Assembly (NCBI GenBank): GCA_019055375.1
Contig: JAHQIW010000051.1
Coordinates: forward strand, 62,001-126,000
Length of the DNA: 64,000 nucleotides
DNA from: Parelaphostrongylus tenuis
Taxonomy: Eukaryota; Nematoda; Chromadorea; Rhabditida; Metastrongylidae
Direction of reading: 5' to 3'
Shown: piece by piece, positions 47,191-57,867 of the stretch
How the letters are laid out: each line of letters starts with the position of its first letter
Position numbering within the stretch: position 1 is the first letter of the stretch
Notes under the pieces: model-generated
The model's input: only the letters and a program-made list of their open reading frames with translations
Told to the model about the DNA's origin: nothing
Database searches by the model: none
Made by a program: the position numbers and the translations under genes

Positions 47191-49321
47191 TTCAGGTCAG
47201 CTGCTCAAGATTCAACGAAATTCAGGGTGGACAAAATAAATGCTCTTTGCTTGATTTGCTAACAATGACACCATCTTGCGGCTGAATAAAAAAGGACTTT
47301 TCTAGCGTTTAAAATCCGATTTGTGAAGCCAATTTATAACCAAATGCTTTTAGGCATTAATGTTCACGCTGTACACCGCTTATCGATACAATATAGGCGA
47401 AGAACACTGCAAGAAAGGAATCCCGCGCAAAAAAATGAAGTGCAAGGTGATCTATATGCGTAAGAAATTTTGTCATGACAAGAAAAAATTAGTTATTTGC
47501 GATATCGCTGACGATAGTGCTCCTCTCGATGTTTATTGCTGGAGTTTTAGTGTAACTACAAATCATGCGACATTTTTAAAGCAACAGTTTTTTTTAAATA
47601 ATTGACAAATCTGTTAACTCCATGATTCCTCACCATGATAATTTCAATACAATAGAAATGAAGTCATGCCTTCTGCCGACGTGAATGGCTGCGCTCTAGT
47701 AACCATCCACAAATGAATATATTGAACTTCCATAGTTTTCTGGAACTTTGGCTACTTTTTTCTAGTCTTTCGGCTATAAATTCCTAACTATTTCTTCTTT
47801 TCTCCTTTCTAAAGACAAATAGAATGGAATGCAAGCATTTCTTGATACCACACCCTATTATGAGTGCACAAGCCAGTGCTATACCTACTATTCGAACACT
47901 CTTTTGTTTTTGTCTTCTAATTATTCATAAGCACTAATACACAGTTGAATTTTGGAAGTTCATATCATAAAACTTCAATCTCTGTCTTAACGATTTAATA
48001 ATGGCCGCCGATTACCTCATGCCCATATATTATTTATCATCCCTTCAGCTGATCGCTTTAAATAGATGTCCCATTATTGTCCAACAGTTTATCTATGGTA
48101 ATGTGTTATCAAAATTTTTAAATTTACAAGTTTCATTTAATAAATTTACTGGAACACACAGAAAATAATTTTTGGAGAATAAACGTCCATTACACCGTTC
48201 ACAAAAAACTGCAATATTTCTTTTCATTAATGCAACACCTGTATCCACTGTAACACGTAAGTTAACGAGAAACTCAAGCGAGCACTACTAGAGTCTCTAT
48301 ACATCCCCAAAATTCAATAAACCCGCTTAATTGATACGGAAAGCATGGCATATATAGAATTATACTTCTTACTACTTTTTTTCTAAAAAGGCAATGTTAG
48401 CGTGCATGAGTGCTTTTTGATTAACATTTGCTTATTTTGGCCGACCTCGAAGAAACCTAGAAGAGAATGGTTAGCTATTGGTGAAACTACTAATAGACGA
48501 CGTGTGTCATAATACATCAAAAATCATCTGTCAAACACATTAAATAAGAAGCATCTAGCAAAACTCTTGATGGACAGAGAATTTTACAGAATCAACAACG
48601 AATGTCGAACAGAAACAAAAGGAATGGCAGTAGAAAGTAAACTTACAAAATGAATCAGTTATAAAGAGAAACGCTTTGCAAACGCCTTCGAATACTCCTC
48701 TTCGATATCATTCGTATAAAAAAGAGAGCCGCACTCCCATCAGCGTATCTCATTCTCAACTCCGAAATTGCGAATTTCCTAAGTGCTTTTCACAAGTTTA
48801 TTGATCCTCTTCACCAAGACCAACACTTCATAGCCAGACGCGAGTACATCACTGGATTGTTCATTTTCCTGCTTTTTGAATTCATCTTTTTTAAATGGCA
48901 TTATGGTGACCATATTTCCATTGTTTGTTCTAGAATAAAAAAGAACAACTGCGTGCTGAGCGACGCTTCCACCCAAACGTCTTACCCAACGTGTCGTTCT
49001 CTCTCCAAGAACAGAACTACACCAAAAGAAAGGCCACTTGCACTTTTGAATAGTCTTCGAAATTGAAACACGCATCAAATCTAGATTTTCTTTTTCATTT
49101 TATTCAGTACGGACATCGATAGTGAATATACGTACATTCCAGTGCAAAAAGATGCAGTTGAAGCGTCTTTTTCCAACGGACAAGTCTTTTTGCATGAAAT
49201 ACTATACAAGTTGTAAATGGCAAAAAGTTGTAGAAAACGATGGCCTCTACTTTGAAAACTAGTTATTGTTGTTATTGTTTGGACTTTATGCATAATTTAT
49301 CAAATATTTGAAGTGCCTTAG

Positions 49322-49748
49322 AACTTTGAAAATGAGAAGAAAAGCTTAGAAAACTAATCTTTACTTAAAGCTTCACGAGGTCTCAGCACACACCTATACA
49401 TAATTTGACCTAGTGACATGGGGGCGGTTCATACGTCACCTTGGCTATAGGTAGTCCCTGAATTAGATGGTAAGGTGAGTTTTTTTCCCTGAATCAATCA
49501 TCGCTTACAATACCTTAGGTTTTCAAAATATCTTTTTTCTTCCCTTAGTATATATTCATATAGAAAAAGCTACAACGAATGATACGTTCAGGCTCTAAAG
49601 AAGGCGTATTTGCCGAAACGTCAGCCGCAAGCAATCGCGAAAACCCATCGACCGGAAAGAAGAACAATCGATTGGGAAAAGATACCAACCTCGTGAAGCT
49701 TTAAGTAAAGATTAGTTCTCTAAGTTTTTTCTTCTCATTTTCAAAGTT
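49322..49748. mobile_element. MITE with ~60-bp, ~95% identical terminal inverted repeats
   Basis: The left end starts AACTTTGAAAATGAGAAG and runs through CTAATCTTTACTTAAAGC and TTCACGAGG. The right end is its complement, with only a few differences. There is no coding sequence. The high arm identity suggests a fairly recent insertion compared with the other repeats here. Confidence 0.88.
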
Positions 49749-50084
49749 TTATATTATCAACATGCCGGGTTTCAAGAAAGTCGGTCTTTCAAGTTGCCTT
49801 AGAACCTTCTTTCCAGCCTAATATTATTTTGAGTATCCCAAGTTTGATTGAATGTGAAGTGAAACCTGTTGAAGAGACTTTGATGTAAATCTTGACAACC
49901 AAAATGTGGGAATCTTACTGCCGAGTGTCATGAAAAGAGGAGAATCTGTCATCTGCTGCCATTTTATGAATTCTCAACGCACTTTGAGAAAATCCTAAAG
50001 AATCCAGGAAAAGTGTCAGAAGCTTGATTATACAGAGAGAAAAGCAGGATCTAGCAACTGGTATCTGAAAAGGCAACTAAGATG

Positions 50085-50220
50085 AAGATTGTCTCTTACA
50101 ATCGTGTGATCAATCGATATTCAAGCTAGCGAATGACTGGTAGAAACTATTGAAAAAAGCGAGAAGCGTCTTTTTCCTAAGGGACTAAAACAGGGCGGAG
50201 AAAAAAGATTAGCAACCAGA
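50085..50220. repeat. solo fragment of the CCCCACGTC-family TIR element
   Basis: TTCAAGCTAGCGAATGACTG and GGGACTAAAACAGGGCGGAG match 6400-6480. A 107-codon plus-strand frame follows at 50321-50644, without recognisable motifs. Confidence 0.5.
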
Positions 50221-51079
50221 TTTCTTTTTGAAATGAAAAAACATAACTACTGAGCCGATGTAATTTGAAAACGGCTCATATCAAGAGTCATAACATTGTT
50301 GTAATTAACTGTTTAAAGAAATGGAGTTGCTCAAACTTTTTACAATGTATCAGATCTACGCAGAAGACTCGTTGCAACTAAAAAGTGAAATGAGACCTAT
50401 TAATCGTAAAGAAAACAAGTCGCATTCAGCGACTCCATTCTCAATGATGCTTTATCCAATTACGACTTTTGCAGAAGAAAACCACGAGATGTTGCTGAAA
50501 GTTCGATTATGTGACGACGAGACTTTTGATAACCTCAAGCTAACCTTAGCACTTGGACAAATAAAACCAAGAAAGCCTCGAAAAATAGAAATACATGAGT
50601 GGAAAGCACCTGTACTTAATTTCGGGAATCGATCACTGAACTGAAAGCTTTCTTCCCTTGGGAAACCCGCCTTGCAGCAGGTAGAAACTTTAACAAGACA
50701 CAGCTTTGTAGCTTATGAATAAACTTCTATCTGGGTATGTATACAGTATCACTTTTCAACAGGGGAGTTTGGAGGATAACCTCGCGGTCATGTTTACACA
50801 TAAGGACCATAAATATCTCAGTGTGGGTCGCAGTACAGATTGCTATTACATTGAGATTGAAGAATCACTGGTGGACATTTGACGAAAGTCATAGTATCCA
50901 TTAGCTAGATGGAGATCATCCACATCATAAACATTTGCGATTATTTTCTAATCTTGTTCAGATGTTTACTTCATTAAGAATGTTACATTACAAAGTGGTA
51001 AACGATGAGAGCATAGTAAGTCTTGGATTCCTAAAATTAATCACTGATAACATAATAACATGTTTTGAGTCTTTATGAT

Positions 51080-51410
51080 GTCTGGTGTGGCACTTATGCA
51101 ATACTAGACAACTGCTGTTTCGTCCTTGGAGACCCCTCACTAGCACGGTGCCTTTTGTTCAGTCGATCTTTTACATTGATATAGGTGTCTTTGCATCCCA
51201 ATCGTTTATATAGACCTCGTTCAGAAAAATAGCAATCTGATAAGACATAAAATAATCTGGTAATCTGATAAGATATAGATCTACCCTATCCCTGCAAGGA
51301 ATCGACTGAACGAAAGGCACCGCGCTACCATGGGGTTCGAAAGGGCGAAACAGAAGTTATCCAGTATCGCACAAATGCCATACCAGACCTCTCAAAAGGC
51401 TAAAAACATG
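51080..51410. repeat. foldback element
   Basis: The left arm (GTCTGGTGTGGCACTTATGC, CTGTTTCGTCCTTGGAG, GGTGCCTTTTGTTCAGTCGA) is complementary to the right arm (TCGACTGAACGAAAGGCACC, GGCGAAACAG, GCCATACCAGAC). A short tandem duplication of AATCTGATAAGA lies near the turn (51233-51283). Confidence 0.85.
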
Positions 51411-51699
51411 TTATCAAGTTATCGGTGAATATTCTCAATAGTCCAGGACTAATAGGCTGTCATTGGTAACCACTTTGCAATGTAACATTCCTAGCGAATT
51501 ACAACGCAGTTTCTTTCCACTCACTTTGGTCAACCATTTCGTGTAGCTCCTAGTTTTGATTAAGCTAAAAATTCGGAGGTTGGTCGTGATGCCACTGAAA
51601 GCGTGGACTCGTCATGGGCAGGTGAAAAGTGTACTTTGTGGAAATAGCACTGAGCAGTAGCAGCTGATGGATTTGTGTAAAGCTGCCAAAGATGGGGTT

Positions 51700-51950
51700 A
51701 GTAGTTCAAAATTTATTTAAATCGGCTTCCCTTTGCGCTCTAAATTCCTTCTCTCTCCCTCCCTAAACACTTTCTGACAGTCAGCAACGAACGCCTTATA
51801 GAACACCAAAACCAGACTATCTTCAATTGCAACGAGACGGTGAACCCAGTATTTTACGACGGTCAAGAAGAAGACGAAGAAACGAGTCGTTTTTTCAGTG
51901 AAAAGAAAATTCTGTGAAGCTGGATTAATAAAGTGCTAGGGTGCCAAGGT
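51700..51950 (+). repeat. S2 SINE, body and tail only
   Basis: GAACGCCTTATAGAACACC, ACCAGACTATCTTCAATTGC and TCAAGAAGAAGACGAAG match the body of the copies at 20849 and 56910. The tRNA-like head is missing or decayed. Confidence 0.6.
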
Positions 51951-51994
51951 TTTCCCTCGAAAATACCACTACAGTGGCTTTCAGCACTTACATT

Positions 51995-52265
51995 TATGGA
52001 GCGTGGGGCTCAGTGGTTTGAGGTGCTTTGTTAAACACAACGTGGTTTGCTCCCGCGCCCAAAGTTCACTAAGTCTACCGTCATTTCAGAGTCAGAAAAT
52101 GCTTACCTAGCTTCTCTGGGATTGTGATAGCACCGCTCAGTAAGTCGGTGGACCACTGCGAGCCATACTAAAAGACGGACATGCATTCATCCACCACCAG
52201 CGGTTGCTTGATGATGTCGAACGCACGGCGCATCGCTCAGAGCTGAATAGTACTCAGAAATCCAT
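51995..52265 (+). repeat. S1-like SINE
   Basis: AGCGTGGGGCTCAGTGGTTT, then GAGGTGCTTTG, has the tRNA-like head. The 3' part (GAACGCACGGCGCATCGCTC) parallels AATGCATGGCGCATCCCTC in the copy at 3725. Confidence 0.6.
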
Positions 52266-52504
52266 CCTTTAACCCTTAATAGCATTCCGATTGCTCAAAA
52301 ATAATGGTGCTATCGCTTGTTTGTGCTCTACCTTTTGTGGTTTTTTGATCGTTCCAGTTTTCTGTTATATGTGATGGAGATTATGGTTACGATCAACGCC
52401 GAGGGCTTTATCATTCCTTTTCAAACATATAAAAATGCTCATTGCTATGCAAAAAGTTGAACCTAGGCGACAGGTGAACCCACGTTTCAGCCATGCCGTC
52501 GGCT

Positions 52505-54025
52505 CGTGCTTACACTAGACGCCTGAGGCTGCCATATCGCTACTTTCTTTGTTCGATATAAACTATCGGAGCCGTAAGCAAACTCCCCCACTGGATTTAG
52601 CGTGCTAAACACGTATCGGCATCAAATTCAGCTAAACTGACAGCTATTGTTTATATGTAATGCTCACGATTCAGCCTCTATAATTCTTTTTTGACTTCAG
52701 AATTCTAACTATGTAGTCCTTGTCTATGAAAAGCTTTGTATTTTTGGAGATGTTTTTTCTAGTGCAAGATGCGGGGTATGCCCAAGTTCCACTTAGTTCG
52801 CGAACAGCTTTAGGTGTGTTTTGGCACTGCCAAACGAGATGAAGCAGATACTGGTCGATTATACTTACCTTAGTACCCAAAATTTCGTCCCCTGTCATCA
52901 GTGAAGTAGGGTTTTCATTTTAGTTGTTGGAGACTTCATAAGACGTTTTCTGATGATTTTCTTTGTAATAATGTACTTTTATCTCAAATGTTTTATTAAG
53001 ACCACGCTCAAATTTCAATATATCTCATATTTATTATTTGAGCCAACATGTCATGTGGTCTGGTAATGGGCTCTATACGGCCCAATACACGTGTTTCAAC
53101 CTTACAGTCTCGTCAGTCGGGCAGAAGCCGCCGTCTTTTGGTCTTTTTAGCCAATCCTCTCAGGATCCCTACTCTGCCTATATGGAGGTAGCGACCACGA
53201 ACGATTTACACTTTGAGTTAAGTGAAATTATCACCGAACGTACAGTGTTGTATACTCAATTGCTCTTTGGCTGGTATTTTATAAGATTATACCCTTATTT
53301 CGAGTGTTTCATTAAGACCACGCTCAAATTTGAATATATCTCGTAATTACTATTTGAGCCAACATGTCATGTGGTCTGGTAATGGGCTTTTGTACAGCCC
53401 GATACAGGTTTTCTTTATCTGTTCAGTTGTTTTAAATTTTTTGTTATTGTGTAGTTCAATGACGGTAAAACTAGTTACTGAATAGTAGTCGTTTGTGTAT
53501 CTAATTTCACCTTGATTCGTCAAATCTCCAGTTTACCTTGATATGTTGAACATCTTCAAGCATCTATCATTTCTTGATGACTCGCTTGTTGAGATATTTC
53601 TTAGAATTAATTATTTTCATGAAACATTGTCATGTTATTGCCATAAACTTTAAAATTCACCCAGAATGAGTGTTACAGTTGAAGTAAATCCTCTATGGTA
53701 CCCATGTTAGTGCCATTATTGTCTTACGGAATATATCTACTCGTATTCTGAAGTTAGTTTGAGCTGAGGTATAGAAAGACGTTTCTGTTGTTGAACCGGT
53801 CACCAGATACACTTAGGCGCCTTTCCATTGTAGTGTTCGGTAACACGTTTATGCTTTTGTGGCAGAGTTTTCTGATTGAATAAAGGGTTAGATTTCTGTT
53901 GAAATCAATTCTTAGCTATTCCACAGTGCTGAGTGATGTAGGGGAATATGTGGCGCTTGCGTCTACCGTTCGTCATCTGCGTTTCGATTTAGATCTCAGT
54001 TCCACATCTGTCTCACCTAACGTTT
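52505..54025. repeat. left arm of a ~1.1 kb inverted duplication (partner at the right window edge)
   Basis: Blocks here occur in reverse orientation and reverse order at 62925-63985: ACTATCGGAGC (52563), CTCCCCCACTGGATTTAG, CAAGATGCGGGGTATGCCC, TTAAATTTTTTGTTATTGTG, ATGTCATGTTATTGCCATAA-like, TTTATGCTTTTGTGGCAGAG, and GAGTGATGTAGGGGAATATG (53934). Similarity by eye is roughly 80%. The arm is longer than its partner only because of the foldback insertion at 52968-53411. No coding frame is preserved. Confidence 0.88.
52968..53411. mobile_element. foldback-family insertion with a paralogous empty site
   Basis: Two near-identical blocks in direct orientation (52985-53085 and 53300-53400: TTATTAAGACCACGCTCAAA, GAGCCAACATGTCATGTGG) enclose a body with ACACGTGTTTCAACC. 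The whole is absent from the inverted partner, where the complement reads CTGATGGTTTTCTTTATCTG without a break. Here the flanks are GATGATTTTCTTT and GGTTTTCTTTATCTG, so TTTTCTTT is the likely 8-bp target-site duplication. Confidence 0.85.
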
Positions 54026-54510
54026 TGTTGATCGTCCAGTAACTCAAGCAAAAACCAGCAACACTACAATTTTTCCCTATCGCGTGCAAGAGTGGCACAC
54101 TGAATACTCTTCACTTTAGGGATTCGCTGAGCATAATATCTTCTCGGATTTTCTTGAAAAAATCGGACCGTCGAGTTGTAGTTTTCCTTTATCTTTGATT
54201 TAGGACTTCGAGATATGCGTTCGGCAAGAACTCTTCTTATTTAACCACTTCTTAGGGGTGTTATTATTTTACAATTTTATCCAATGATGTGGAGTGAGTG
54301 ACGAGCAGAAGCTCGGCTTCAAATGTACTTGAATCAGCACATCACCCTATGTGGGACGCATGTTCAACCGCTGGACTATCGACGCCTTTTTGACACACTC
54401 TTTCTGCGCTACAACGCGTCTATGTGTCACGGAAAAGGTGAGATATGGACTCGAATCCCAATTGACGTAGAGGTTTTTGCACACCACTCCACATCACTGG
54501 GTATGTTTGA
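53935..54510. repeat. S3-type TIR element with a tRNA-like core
   Basis: The left end (CTGAGTGATGTAGGGGAATATG) and right end (CACACCACTCCACATCACTGGG) are imperfect inverted copies. TGGACTCGAATCCCAATTGACG near 54448 and the TTCAACCGCTGGACTATCGAC block match those at 59416-59500 and 62820-62870. Confidence 0.6.
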
Positions 54511-55334
54511 AATTGATACCACCTCTAAAAGCGGTTAAATCAAAGGTTTTCGCAACGTTCCCAGAAACTTCATAAAAGTAAGATGCTAAAGCCAAGAAAA
54601 ATTGGGTCTGTTCGGATCAACACCCGAATTTTGGAAAAATAACGTAATCGAAAATACCATCATAGAGCGATTGTATTTTATAACGCTTTTATTGTTAATG
54701 CTATCAAGGCCAAGAAATGAGAAGGTGATCTAATCTGTGTCTTAGCTCTTGACAACTGAATCGGATACCTGACCGTGAATGTGTTGAATGAACTCATTCA
54801 GTCTTTTTAAGCACTTAGTCTAGAAGAAGATAAGAAGATTATTTCGGAAGTACATAAGTATAAGAGAAAACCTGAGTTCGCCACTCGCAGCAACCCAGAG
54901 GTCACAGACGCGCACCACACACAAAAAATTAAAATCAGTTTAATTGGACATGTGATACAACTTGACGCTTGCGGGTCCGTGGATCTACGGCCTTACAATA
55001 ACGTCTAATAGCGTCTGGCATTGTTAAACGCAGCACGTTGAGGGTTACATACGTAAAGGGCGTGGCTCCACGGTTCTGTAAAGGTTAACAACAGTGAGCA
55101 ACATTTGTCAATGACTAGATCAATGCTCGCAGTAAAAACTCGCAATCCGATGGTGGCCCTTTGTGAACATCTCTGAACAAAAATCATTGTTCAGTGCTTA
55201 CCTTTAGTATTCAGACCTCGTTAGGCTGCCCTATCACGCAGTAAGGACAAATAGGGACTTGTCGCTCCTCGTTTTAGTGAACAGAAGAATAGACGTGCAA
55301 ATAGACAATCGAGGTTTGAGAATAGTTTTTACTT

Positions 55335-55490
55335 TGAGTGCTTTATTAAGACCACGCTCAAATTTCAGTAGATCCTTTCATTATTATTTGAGCCAACTTG
55401 TCATGTCTGTAATGACGAAATACGTGTTCGAGCTGTACAAGAGCCCTTACCAGACTACATGACAAGTTGGCTCAAATAATAATGAAATAG
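55335..55490. repeat. small near-perfect palindrome of the foldback family
   Basis: TTATTATTTGAGCCAACTTG (from 55380) and its complement CAAGTTGGCTCAAATAATAA (ending near 55484) flank a ~55-base loop that still holds the TACGTGTTCG remnant of the family motif. Confidence 0.85.
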
Positions 55491-56231
55491 CTTTTGCCTT
55501 ACTTGCTATATTAGAGGTTGTTAACTTTTTCAAAACCATTCTAATATGATTTTAATTTTGACTCTACGACTAGTATACTATTCATATTTGGTCATACATT
55601 TCCAAAGTGCGCATGAGAAGGAAATTAGTGGATTGTACCACAATTTCTTTTGCAATGCGACACTTTTGTTAACTCAGCTGTTCCCTCAAAGAAGTCAATC
55701 AGCAATATAATCATCATCAATGATACACAACCACTTTGTGGGCAAAGACTGGGTGTCTTTCACCAGAAAGAATGAGGCTGACGATCAAAAAAAAAATGGG
55801 TGAGGCCACTTTTGAGTTGACTGTAGTCTTCGAATTACTTCTTCCGCAAAGGTTGTTTCAGGGCACAAAAGAGATGATAATATGATGAAGTAATATTAGC
55901 GATTTAAGGTTGATAAGGTACCGTGTTACAGCCCCATTCGTCGAAAATGTAGCGAGTCAACATCACAATGTGAGGTGGTCAGCCGATGTATGGAGTGTTT
56001 ATCAAAAGATTATTTTGCGGTAGTCCATTCCATTTAGGTGGCAAGCGATGGTGCTACGAGCGTACTTAAGTGTCGGCCCAAGCTACTTGAACATCCTTCA
56101 ACATATTACACAGGCTTTTGACAGTAAGCGGATCAAATCGAAAAAAAATTGAATAAAACATTGGTGAGAAAAAAATTGGAACAACTCAATTCTTGCAGTG
56201 CATATACCCTAAAATTCCACAGATAACAGCG

Positions 56232-56400
56232 GTTTAACCCTTTGAGGGCCATGAAAGTTTTATGATGGTGACCGCGTAAAGTCCAGGCTCACTCAGCTGC
56301 TGTGATGGCAGCCTCGCGTCACGTGGGAAAGGAGGCAGACAGCCAGACATGCACACACACAAATGCAAATGCCCCCCGCTTGATTGCTGCGCAAGCGACT
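56232..56400. repeat. dispersed repeat TTAACCCTTTGAGG, copy A
   Basis: It shares TTAACCCTT, GCTGTGATGGCAGCCTCGCG and CATGGGAAAG-like words with 57257-57440, as a direct repeat about 1 kb apart. Part of a 129-codon reverse-strand frame crosses it, without known motifs. Confidence 0.65.
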
Positions 56401-56909
56401 GCTCGACAAACTTGCAGTTTTGCAAAAAAAAACTGAGAAACACGAGCGCTTTCCAAATTCCTAATGATTCCTTAAAAAAATGTACCCAACTTAAGTGAAA
56501 AAATTGAAAAAAATCTGAATGTGAGGAGGATATAAGTATAACTATTTTCGAAAAAAAATTTGAACGCACGCGATCGTTTTTTTCAAAGTACTGAAAACTC
56601 ATTTCACAGGACATATCGCACAACGGGCAGCAACTCTTTCTACTCGACCGTTTTCACAAAGTATAAAGTATCAATCTGTTTAAAACGAGTTTTTCTATTG
56701 CTCTCTTTCTGTGGTAGTTATTTATTTTTCAAACTATTTGACCTTGTTGTTGGCTCTATGTAATTGGTGTTATGTTCATGTGATGGGAGCACGTACGATT
56801 GATCGTATTCCGTTTTACGGGAAATCGCGCCACTTTGTGATAATGGGGTTCGTATCTGTAGTTTTTCTCCCCATACTATGATTGTCGGAATACTGATCTA
56901 AATTTGGAG

Positions 56910-57140
56910 TGAGCGCTGTGGCCGAGTGGTTGTGATGCTCGTGACGGTACCCGCGGAGCCGAGCTCCGCCACTCCCCTCCCTCCCATCCTTCGCCGATAC
57001 TCAACAATAACGTCTTATGGAAAGCCACAGCTAGGCTAGCCTCGAGATTGCAAAAAGACTCGCTTAACCAATTCTCTACCACGTTCATGAAGAAGACGAA
57101 AACACGAATTGAATGCTAGAAGTATTGGAATCCGCAAAAA
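56910..57140 (+). repeat. tRNA-derived SINE, family S2
   Basis: GCGCTGTGGCCGAGTGGTTG is close to a Leu/Ser-type tRNA 5' half. The body has GGAAAGCCACAGCTAGGC, CCTCGAGATTGCAAAAAG and CATGAAGAAGACGAAAAC, and ends in a run of A. It lies between the direct-repeat copies at 56232 and 57257. Confidence 0.8.
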
Positions 57141-57256
57141 AAAAACACTGTGAAGAGGGATCAACACAGTGTCTTGAAAATTATGACTAGCATTTTTTGC
57201 GAAACATTTGCACCTTCCACTTCTTCATGCTCAAGTCAAGAAGTAGACGCATTATC

Positions 57257-57440
57257 GTTAACCCTTCAAGGACTGCACTTTAGTTTCGCACCGTGCTGCG
57301 CGACGTCGAATCTTAGTTAGCTACTGTGATGGCGTCGCGTTTCATGGGAAAGCAGGTGCAGATAGCCACGCAGCAACAAGACGTGCGGATACCGCTTCCT
57401 GCGACTGTCTCGCAAGCACACCGCGACGTCGCTTGCCTGT
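57257..57440. repeat. dispersed repeat TTAACCCTTCAAGG, copy B
   Basis: It has the same layout as copy A at 56232: TTAACCCTTCAAGGACTG, then GCTACTGTGATGGCGTCGCG, then CATGGGAAAGCAGG and CAGATAGCCA. Confidence 0.65.
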
Positions 57441-57867
57441 CAACGCTGGTTCTCAAAGTATTAATCAGTTCGTGACATGTTTTTCAGTGCTGTTGTTACT
57501 ACATTCAAATACCTACATTTCGTTAAACAATACATTTGAACAATATTTTATTCTTAATTTCTGATTTGTTATGTAAATCTTGTGAAAATACGCGCAAATT
57601 GTGAATCCCTTGTATCTACTCGTGCACCCATTTTCAATTTGATCTGGATCTGCCCTTCTTTGCTTTCTTAGATCGGCGTCGACGTTTACTCGTAGTCCGT
57701 ACTCTTGTTTTATTGTCCACGGCTTTGAGGATTTCGAATGAGCATTCCTTAAATATTATTCTTTACCAGAGTGGGATGTCAGTCAGTTTCTCTGCACATC
57801 ATACCCTACTACAAGACTACGAGACGGTATACGGGATGGAGATTACAAAAGGATCAATTGTGTCAAG

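Larger units (their letters stand above)
40766..49321. other. 8.5 kb gene-free stretch
   Basis: No exon could be recognised. Frames at 45850-46191 (+, 113 codons) and 47360-47605 (+, 81 codons) have no known motif or splice support. Small items are a TATATACGCATATTATG-type microsatellite (42300-42362), a fragment at 44740-44850, and a repeat at 46930-47190 that resembles 61890-62060. Confidence 0.45.

Noticed and set aside
50321..50644. 107-codon plus-strand frame starting with a Met
   Set aside because: Sits next to a TIR fragment; no domain, signal peptide or splice sites to support a gene.
56234..56623. 129-codon minus-strand frame, the longest in its area
   Set aside because: It overlaps the dispersed TTAACCCTTTGAGG repeat and shows no known motif.
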